Positions 56,435 through 64,000 of a stretch of 64,000 bases of DNA are shown in pieces. Within the stretch, counting starts at the first letter, position 1; every line of letters begins with the position of its first letter. A program made the position numbers and the translations under genes. Location: NCBI GenBank assembly GCA_963675135.1, contig OY776131.1:31787381-31851380 (forward strand), given 5' to 3'. Under the pieces are notes generated by a model. It was not told the DNA's origin and ran no database searches. It worked only from the letters and a program-made list of their open reading frames with translations. Source of the stretch: Galeopsis tetrahit. Taxonomy: Eukaryota; Streptophyta; Magnoliopsida; Lamiales; Lamiaceae.

Positions 56435-56647
56435 TTATATTGATTGATAAAAATTAGGAAAAATAAAAATAAGAGCAACTTCGCCAGTGAGGTAGAAAAG
56501 GGTGACGTACATTACCAAATCTGCAATAAAATCCAAAACAATGATGACATCGACGTTGGGATGGGACAGGGAGCACAGTGACGTCGTGGTGGAGTAGTAG
56601 GTTATGGCGGCGGCGTCAGGGGAGAGGGTGGAGCCGAGGGCGAACAA
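56435..56647 (-). pseudogene. unrecognised code-like fragment inside the MULE-like element
   Basis: A minus-strand open frame reads FALGSTLSPDAAAITYYSTT, then DVIIVLDFIADLVMYVTLFY, with GC at third positions and two hydrophobic stretches, as in a piece of a membrane protein. I do not recognise the family. The setting between MULE-type inverted repeats suggests a captured host exon rather than a gene in its own right. Confidence 0.35.
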
Positions 56648-56698
56648 AATGAGACAATAGATGTATCTATTAAAAGGATTAATGAGATTAAAAATGTA

Positions 56699-56990
56699 CT
56701 CCCTCCGTCCAATTTTATTATGCCCACTTCTCCGGGCACGGGTTTTAATGAATATTGATTAGTTTATTCATAAAGTAGATAAGTTGAGGGCATGCTGGGG
56801 TATTGTGGGGTCCATTTGTAAATAAATGATTGTTTATGAATAAAGTGAATGACAAAGTGGGTAAATAAGTGATGGTAGGAGGGTGGAGATAAAGTAGTAT
56901 GAATAATATTGTTTCCAAAAAGGGTATGAACATAATAAAATTGGACAACCATAAAAGGAAAGTGAGAATAATGAAATTGGACGGAGGGAG
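56699..56990. mobile_element. Stowaway MITE (family B)
   Basis: ctccctccgtccaattttat at the left and attggacggagggag at the right, between TA at 56697-56698 and 56991-56992. The interior is close to 46126-46401. Confidence 0.88.
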
Positions 56991-57185
56991 TATATTAAGA
57001 ACATTTTAGACATTTTATAATTATTTTAAAATAAAATAAAAAAAATATAAAGGGGGTGTATCTACCAAAAGCTTTTAGTATATAAAATGGACTCGCTCGA
57101 CTCGTGCCTTGATTGAGCGATCTTGAATTGACTTAGTTGGGCCTACTTGCTTTACCCAACGGTCCCAACCTGTGACCTATACGTT

Positions 57186-57605
57186 ACTCCCTCCGTTGTG
57201 GACGCTATGTAAAATATTCATGTTACTTGAGTACATAATTTAAAAAAATATTATTTATTTATATATATAAAGTAGATAAAATAGAGAATAAAGTAAATGT
57301 AGTGAAGTATATTTTTCAAAAAATGAAATAGGAATACTTTTATGGAAAATCAAAAAAAGAAAAGAAAATAGGGATGAAAGGATCTTATTGTGCATAAAAT
57401 AAAATAAAAATGTAAATTAATTTTTATGTATAAAGAAAAAAATTGTTGGGGATGAGTGTATATGTCAGTCCCTAAATAATGTCATTTTATGTAAATGTGT
57501 GAACATTGTAAGAACGAAATTTATGATTTTTTTTTATAATTTTTTAGTATGCAAATTATTGTGGGATGAACGAAAAAATGATACTGCAAACTTTAATGGA
57601 ATGAG
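57186..57605. mobile_element. decayed Stowaway remnants
   Basis: ctccctccgttgtggacgct at 57187, and family A-like sequence (tgtgaacattgtaag, gcaaattattgtgggatgaac) at 57490-57600. Right ends are worn. Confidence 0.45.
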
Positions 57606-59190
57606 GTGATTATTGATTTTTTTTCCTAGTATTTTTTTAAACAATTGAATTACTTGTTCTTAAAGTTTTTTTTTTAATTCAACCTTGACAATTTTTAATA
57701 ATTGAAGTGTAGCTCTTTTTTTTTTATGGAGCAAGTGAGTCAAAATTAGTTGATTCATTCGATTCCATCTATTTTGGTGCAAGACAAAATCTTGAAGCTT
57801 CTATTGATTGATCACTTGGAATGTTGTATATTAGTTGCTGGCTTGCTCCATCTGCAAATTAATTAATATATTTCATTTTCAATTTCTGGCTAATAATCCA
57901 TAACTGAATTATTGAATTGCATGATTACTACTCACATGCATGGCCATATTATAATAAAATACTCTGAAATTGACAGATATGTAAATTAAGATTTTCCATG
58001 CATCATTTGCCCTACCAATTGCTTAACAATCCCAAAATTGCTTGCATAATAAACAAATAATTGTGAAAATCCAAATCTGTCACTAACTTATATTCCCTCT
58101 GAAAGTATTCACACACTTTTTTTTTTTAGTTTTAGCGTTTCAAACTTCACCATTACAATATTAAAAAAATGACATTACTTTTAATCCACACAATTTAATT
58201 AATTTTATATATAAAAATTTATAAAATTATTTTTTAAATACCTTGAAGTGCGAACGTAAAATTTTAATTCTATAATACTCCACTAATTTTTGGGTGTTTT
58301 TTTTTTTTTTTTTTTTATTATTGTTGTCCATGTAGTTCATTGTGAAGAAAATTGAGGCACATGACAACCTATCAAATTTGAAAATGATTTGAAATTGTTT
58401 CTCATTGAAAGAGTAAGATTGGAAGTAGAAGCAAAAATTTAATGTTGATTTGTGTGTTTTTATTATATCTTGAATTGGGATGATTAAAGCACCTTTTCTT
58501 CTTCATCCTATTTGGTTTTAAAATGTTTTTTTCTTCTTCTTTTGACTAGGGAATCTGATTAATGTTTCTTACTCTCTCGTATCCTAAATAAATTATGTAA
58601 TCAAATTAAAATGTAAGAAGATATGAACTAAAATTTAGCTAAAGAATATTTGTTTTTTTTCATAACAATGATTAATGTCCCCTAAAAGTCCTAAGCATCA
58701 CTTATTTAGAATGTATTTATAATGTTTGACCATATAAAGCTAATAAATTTTATTCGTAATCAAAATCTTATAATATTAAATACTATAGTTAAAATATATG
58801 CTCATTATATATATCAAATTATTCTTTAATGTTCATAAATTCAAATATAAATAAATAAAATTCTTAAAAAAAGGTAGTATTAATGGCAAAAATAAAAGGT
58901 AAATTTGGCAGTGAAATAGCTTTTCTAACAAACAAAATCCTCATTTCCGTTTATTACGCCGTCAGTAACCACCCCTATCTATCCTCTTCCTTCCTAATTC
59001 ACCAAACCCCCCACTTTCTTTGAATCCCACCGGATTTCCAATAACTCCGTTAGCCATAGAAGGAGGCACTTGTAAGTTTTGAAACATAGTTGTGCCTTTT
59101 TTCCAAATAGTTTAAGCTTCAGGGTTGCCTCTGTAATTATCCCCATAATATATTCTGCTGGTTTGAAGTTGCAGAGTGAGAGCCAAGAAA
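57606..59190. other. upstream region of the TBL gene
   Basis: AT-rich with homopolymer runs. The last 250 bases (from about 58940) are less AT-rich, with ctcttcc and ccccact stretches that look like a plant 5' leader. No TATA box can be assigned with confidence. Confidence 0.4.
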
Positions 59191-60952
59191 ATGTACACTG
59201 GGCCTCTTTTCAAGAACACCAATTTTGTTCTAAAGTTGGGGGCCTCCTTTCTTTTATTGGCTATTGCATTTTTGCTTTTTCATAACACAAAATCTGATTT
59301 TTCTCCGGTTCCAGATACCCAATTTCTTGAAAACCCCCCTCAGATTTCAGAACCCCCTGTTAATTATCAAGAAAATAAGGGCCAAATTCCTGAAAAAGGT
59401 GAGATTTTGTTACGTGTAATGGTTTTGTATATGTGTAGGTGTAACTTGTAAGTGTATATAATTGTGTATTTCACATTGTTTGCAGAAAATGGAACAGAGA
59501 TTAATGGAGGAAAATGTGATATTTATGTTGGGGATTGGATTCCTTATGAGTTTGAGCCCCTTTACAACACGAGTTGCAGTTTCATTACAGCCCACCAGAA
59601 TTGCATAAACAATGGCAGACCCGATTCGGATTATCTTTATTGGAGGTGGAAGCCTCGCGGCTGTGATTTGACCCGATTCGACCCGAATAGGTTTCTTGAA
59701 TTGATGAGGAATAAAAGCTGGGCTTTCATTGGTGATTCCATCTCACGGAACCATGTTGAATCACTCCTTTGCATACTTTCAACGGTACACGTAATTACAC
59801 GAATTCCGTTATTATTATAACTTTTCTAGCTAAAAGTGAAAGCACATAAATCCTGTTATTACAGATTATGTATTTAAAAGTATTAGGAATTAATTCATAA
59901 ACCTCTCTACAAGTTCGGACTTTTAGATGAGACGGAATTCTTTCATGGCTTTCAGCAGGAATCGAATCCAGGACGTGTGGGCGTGTGCCTTATGGCTCTG
60001 ATACCATGAAATAATTCGTCTCATCTAAAAGTCCAAACTTTGAAAATTAATTTTTGTATATTAATTTCTAATAAAAAGTGAATAGTTATGGCTAGATAAG
60101 CTGTAATGACAAGATTTCTGTTCGTGTGGCTGCATAGAATAAACCAACTGTGTTTGATCTCCTATTCAATTTCTTCAGGTTGGAAAGGCTGTTCATGTTT
60201 ATCATGATGAGAAATACCAATCCCAAAAATGGCTATTCCCTTCCTACAATTTTACCGCATCTGTCATTTGGTCTCCCTTTCTTGCTAAATCTCACATTCC
60301 TGATGATCTCGACGGTGTTTCTGCGCCGGAAATTGATCTCCATCTCGACGTACTCGACGAAAATTGGACTAAGCAATTCAAGAGCTGGGATTACATAGTA
60401 TTTTCCAGTGGAAAATGGTTCAGTAGAAGTGCAATCTACTACCAAAATGAAACAATACTAGGTTGTCATTACTGTCCCAAAAGGAATTTTACTGATCTGG
60501 GGATCGAATATGCCTATCGTAGAGTTCTCAAGAATGTCGTTGACTACGTTCTCTCGTCTAATCACAAGGGGACGATCTTTTATCGAACCGTCTCCCCTGA
60601 TCACTTTGAGGGGGGCGAATGGTACAACGGTGGGAAATGTACCAGAGAAGTACCGGTGAAGGAAGGCGAATTCGAGTTGAATTGGTTGGACAAGATTCTT
60701 TGGGACATTGAAGTTGAGGAGTTTAAGAATGCATCTAGTAGAGGGTATGAAAAAGGGATAGATTTCAGAGTTTTTGATGTGAATTTGATGTCGTTGATGA
60801 GGCCTGATGGACATCCAGGGCCATACAGATTTTATCAACCATTTAGTAAAGACAAGAATGCTAAGGTTATTAGTGATTGTATGCATTGGTGTCTCCCTGG
60901 TCCTATTGATGCTTGGAATGATCTTTTGATGGAAAATATAGTGAATGGTTGA
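59191..60952 (+). CDS. trichome birefringence-like (TBL) polysaccharide O-acetyltransferase, three exons
   Basis: Golgi type II membrane protein that by family acetylates cell-wall polysaccharides. Exons 59191-59398, 59486-59784 and 60179-60952 join in phase to 426 residues. A membrane anchor is at residues 12-30 (FVLKLGASFLLLAIAFLLF). The PMR5N cysteine-rich domain is at about 79-130 (KCDIYVGDWIPYEF, CDLTRFDP). The catalytic GDS is at 152-154 (FIGDSISRNHVESLLC), and the DxxH is D402 and H405 (DCMHWCLPGPIDAWN). The layout resembles the TBL19-27 group, which includes xyloglucan acetyltransferases, but the substrate is inference. The start follows the anchor-first layout. Intron 2 carries a TRIM-like insertion with inverted LTRs. 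No lesion is seen. Confidence 0.9.
59881..60073. mobile_element. TRIM-like element with inverted LTRs in TBL intron 2
   Basis: 59881-59945 and 60007-60073 are the same 65-67 base LTR in opposite orientation (tattaggaattaattc..gaattctttca, and tgaaataattcg..tttctaata). Between them is the family leader with an initiator-Met primer site (ggctctgatacca at 59994-60006) and gctttcagcaggaatcg. The whole is flanked by the 5-bp repeat aaaag at 59876-59880 and 60074-60078. Confidence 0.75.
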
Positions 60953-61584
60953 CAAATTTGGTATCTTTTTATTCTGTACAAGAGATTGTATTTTTTGAAC
61001 TTTATTTCATTGATTTAATGGTGTACATTACACGAGATTGATGTATTATTGATTTGTTCAAGTGACATTATAAGAGCTCTATTATATGATAAGAGTGCAT
61101 AAGCAAAAAAATCGCTAGTCGGACAGTTTTAAACATCTAGACGGTTTCATTTTTTTATACCTAAAAATCATAATAACTTCTAAAAATTATACTAGTAAAT
61201 ATCATAATAAAAGAATGAAACCAAACACAATGAATACAAACAAATCATCGCTTGTGGCATTGAACAATCCCACTTCCGCATATGCATGCCGACTTGTTAA
61301 AAAAAAAGGGTCTATTGGTGTCCGTCTAACCCAATTTCTACATCAATGATATATACAAGTTATTTTACAAGTGATTAATTGGTTGGTGTGAATATTTATT
61401 TTAGTATCACTTCGTTGCGATATTAATATGTATTATTCACACATTATTAACTTGATTTGCTATTTATGTATAAAAAATAGGGACATTTGAGGTCAAATAT
61501 CGAGCAATTATATGTTGAGACGTCCATAAAAATAATTCCAAAAGCATAAAACAGCTGCAGCCCAAAGAAAAGAAAGTTAATTTT
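60953..61584. other. 3' flank of the TBL gene and intergenic DNA
   Basis: Likely 3' UTR in the first 150 bases; nothing else recognised. Confidence 0.4.
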
Positions 61585-62125
61585 GGGCCTGATTATTTGC
61601 ACCTCCATTTTTCAGGTCTACACTTCCCCTTTAAATTTATATATTAATTACACCAGTGTAAAAAACTTAAAATAATCTTTAAGTAAAATATCACTACTAA
61701 ATGACCCTAACCGTAATTGTAGCTCAACTTCACCAAAAACAAAAAAAAAAAAAAATTCAGAAATTTCAAAAATAAAATTTAGGAAAAATCTCAATTTTTA
61801 TTTATATAAATTTTGACAAACCAGTGTCGACTATATACACTTCCGTCGACAACAATTTATCGACGAGAGTGTATATGATCGACAATGGTTTGTCAGTTTT
61901 TTTTTTAATCTCGACGAATCAGTGTAAAAAATATACACTTTCGTTGAACACAATTTGTGGAATAGTGATGAACTGTGAAATAATAAATTAGGGTTTAGAG
62001 GGTGTGATTAATATAGGTATTTTACAGACAAAAATATATTTCTAACAATTAGAAAGAGGGTGCATCTATCCTAGCAAAATTTTGGGGTGCATCAATCGGG
62101 TGTGCAGTTGCAAATATCCGGTCTC
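61585..62125. mobile_element. MULE-like foldback element
   Basis: Left end gggcctgattatttgcacct and complement of the right end gagaccggatatttgcaact. The flanks ttaatttt at 61577-61584 and 62126-62133 agree in 8 bases. Inside, cgactatatacacttccgtc and its near-complement form a further hairpin (61830-61900). Confidence 0.6.
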
Positions 62126-62405
62126 TTAATTTTAGAAGAAATGGGCTCATTTTTTTTTTTCAGCCAATTGAGAGCCCGTTAGGCCCTTTCAAAAAAGAAA
62201 AAAAAAAGAGCCCATTAATTAGGAAATAACTTCATTTTTCTTTGGAAGAAAAAAATAAAATAAAAACAAATGCAGCAGCTTATTTTCATTTCGAAGGATA
62301 ATTTGAGTAAAAAAATTGATTGAATTAAATATAGTGTGAATAAAAACAAATATATTTTGTATAAATTTATAATATAAATATTGTGAGGATGGATTAGTAT
62401 AAATT
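62126..62405. other. AT-rich intergenic DNA
   Basis: Nothing recognised. Confidence 0.4.
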
Positions 62406-62575
62406 TATAACTGTTAGAGAGTATAATACAATAATCTTTTATTTATATTAATAATTATCTTTAAATATATTTTCAAAGATATGATTTATATTTATTTCTT
62501 TATTTACCTCACTTATAATACGTATATATAATTATCTGATTAACAATGTTGAATATAATTCTCATATATTATTGT
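62406..62575 (+). repeat. diverged copia-type LTR fragment
   Basis: tgttagagagtataataca is a plausible LTR start. It is followed by aatcttttatttat, ttatttacctcacttataat, a TATA run and ttgaatataattctca, the order seen at 14398 and 15747. Confidence 0.4.
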
Positions 62576-62639
62576 GAGGATGGATTAGATATAGGTGTGA
62601 AAGTTAAAAAAACATTGGAAGGAGAGGTAATATATTTGA

Positions 62640-63074
62640 TTTGAAAAGCTGAGTTCTTCTTCCCACCCAGTTCTCTTCGATCTTCCATGCCCACGCAAGG
62701 TATTTCATAATCAATTTCGTATTTTTGAATGGTGATTCAGATTTAAAAAGTTGCGTTGCTCTGTTTTCAAATGCTTTTTTGCTAAATAGTTAATCAGTTA
62801 GTAATCAAGATTAGTTATTATCACCCCTGTCCTTGTATATATATGACATGAGTCACTCTTTCAAATTCAATGAAACCATTCTAAATTTATTCACATGGTA
62901 TCATAGCAATGTCTACTGCTCAATAGTATTCTGCTCCGTATATAATTTCAATTTAGATATTGACTGTTAATTTATATGTTATGTTTATACCCTAATGTTA
63001 TGATTGTAATTTGATTGCAGTACCACTATGTTTATAAATTAGTGTGTTGATTCCAGAGTATATAATTTGAAGAA
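62640..63074 (+). other. probable 5' leader and intron of the Myb/SANT-like gene
   Basis: A ctcttcgatcttccatgccc leader ends at caag|gtatttc near 62700, and tgattgcag near 63021 is an acceptor 54 bases before the start codon. This would make a 5' UTR intron of about 320 bases. Inference from splice motifs only. Confidence 0.4.
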
Positions 63075-63680
63075 ATGGAGAGTTGCGGCAGCAACAGCAT
63101 TGACGTGACCAACAAATGTGGAAGAAATCGAAGGTGTTGGAGTGGCATGGAAGAACGTGTGCTCATTCAAGTGTTGAAGGAGCTCGTTACTAAGGGTTGG
63201 AAGTATGGAAATGGTTTTAAGCATGGATACTTGAACAAGCTAGAGGCTGAGCTCAAACACAAACTTCCTGCCGCTGATTTACGCGCCATTCCCCACATAA
63301 ACTCCAAGTTAATTGTGTGGAAGAAACACCACAAGTCCCTTCTCAAGATTGGCCTAAGGTTAAACGACACCACCAAGCGGATAGACTGCAATGACGACGC
63401 TTGGGCGAAAGTCGTCAAGGTATATATGTTCTCATATCAAGTTTCAAGTCTTTTCTTTACATAATTGATTAACGTTGAGTCTTTTCTTTAATAGAAGTAT
63501 CCAGATGCAGCCAATATGCGCAACAAACCATGGCCATACTTTGATGATTGGAATGAGATATTTGGAAAGGTTGGTGTGATCAACAAGGATGCTTCTGGGG
63601 CAAATGCAGCACAACAGACTAATGTGGAAAAGGCTAAACAATCACCATCATCAGGATGTTCGAGCATGTTATGCACATAG
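63075..63680 (+). CDS. Myb/SANT-like DNA-binding domain protein, two exons
   Basis: Exons 63075-63419 and 63495-63680 join in phase across GT-AG to 176 residues. Residues 20-130 form the plant Myb/SANT-like (Myb_DNA-bind_3) domain: RCWSGMEERVLIQVLKELV, SKLIVWKKHHKSLL, then across the intron KKYPDAANMRNKPWPYFDDW and EIFGK. Proteins with this domain act as nuclear DNA-binding factors or as accessory proteins of Harbinger transposons. The C-terminal tail (about 45 residues, Ala/Ser/Gln-rich, ending SSMLCT) is short compared with relatives of about 300 residues, so it may be truncated. No transposase is next to it. Confidence 0.75.
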
Positions 63681-63867
63681 TTTGATTAATTGCAGGAGAT
63701 TTCGAGAACCCCCTGTGGTTTGTTTTGACCCATAACTTGTTTGGGAAGTTGAACTTATTTCATTTGTGTACATTGACGTAGCTTTTGATGGTTGATCTAG
63801 ACGTACACCTTTTGCTATATACGCAGTACGCCTTTTGTTATGTAGTAGACCATCGTCGAAAAGTTTC

Positions 63868-63931
63868 AATTAATCTAAAAAACTGAATTTGTAGAGATGT
63901 GAAACTGATTCGTTTATATTAATTTCTAATA
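63868..63931 (-). repeat. TRIM-like LTR fragment
   Basis: atctaaaaaactgaatttgt and atattaatttctaata match the LTR at 28496-28573 in the same orientation. No leader next to it. Confidence 0.5.
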
Positions 63932-64000
63932 GACTATTTTGCAAGAATCTTGTACACAAGTAAGTCTCTTTTTGCCGATGCTAATTGTATTGGTAGCATA

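Larger units (their letters stand above)
55548..57077. mobile_element. MULE-like element with GC-richer interior, possible gene capture
   Basis: Inverted arms: ggtagacacactcccctcat with attgtgaaatgtctaaaatg at the left, and the complement ggtagatacaccccctttat with attataaaatgtctaaaatg at the right. An hAT MITE (55647-55961) and a Stowaway MITE (56699-56990) are inserted in the arms. Between them, 55990-56090 and 56470-56645 are GC-richer and code-like, unlike the arms. The target duplication is not determined. Confidence 0.6.

Overview
The window is nuclear DNA from a flowering plant. GT-AG introns split plant-specific genes (F-box, GABA transporter 1-like, trichome birefringence-like, Myb/SANT-like), and between them lie Ty1/copia elements, LINE remnants, a tRNA-derived SINE, Stowaway, Tourist, hAT and Mutator-like MITEs, a Helitron and a minisatellite. 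The intergenic DNA is AT-rich. Asterid, perhaps Lamiales, is my guess from the look of the genes and repeats; nothing in the sequence proves it.

Left part (1-15 kb). A SIRE/Maximus-type copia element with no 5' half (pol, a broken extra downstream ORF, 3' LTR) sits inside an older minus-strand LTR of a related family. Then come a Helitron, a CACTA-like remnant, a SINE with 18-bp target duplications, a Tourist MITE and a lone LINE ORF1-like pseudogene. At 16.2-17.7 kb there is an intact F-box gene, with LTR-derived sequence in its upstream region.

Middle (19-45 kb). The remnant of an EDR4-like zinc-ribbon gene is split in mid-exon by a young, apparently complete copia element (20304-25249): LTRs differ at two bases, the ORF has 1442 codons, and 5-bp target duplications are present. 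To its right are layered remnants of other copia elements, a short non-autonomous LTR element, TRIM-like sequences, a 1.74-kb solo LTR, and a decayed copia carrying a Tourist MITE that itself carries a Stowaway MITE. A 3.4-3.6 kb array of about 52-bp units with a higher-order pattern follows (37.6-41.2 kb), then a 37-bp SINE head with target duplications.

Right part (43-64 kb). Mutator-like elements with 9-bp target duplications are frequent. One carries a LINE RNase H fragment. A nest of insertions (Stowaway > MULE MITE > hAT > MULE) fills 47.98-50.52 kb, and a perfect 56-bp inverted repeat lies within the same Stowaway remnant. Three genes look intact: a 7-exon GABA transporter 1-like gene (52440-54557), a 3-exon TBL O-acetyltransferase-like gene (59191-60952) with a TRIM-like element with inverted LTRs in its second intron, and a short Myb/SANT-like gene (63075-63680). 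The genes are unrelated in function and show no sign of working together. No prokaryotic-type system, CRISPR array, rRNA gene or functional tRNA gene was seen.
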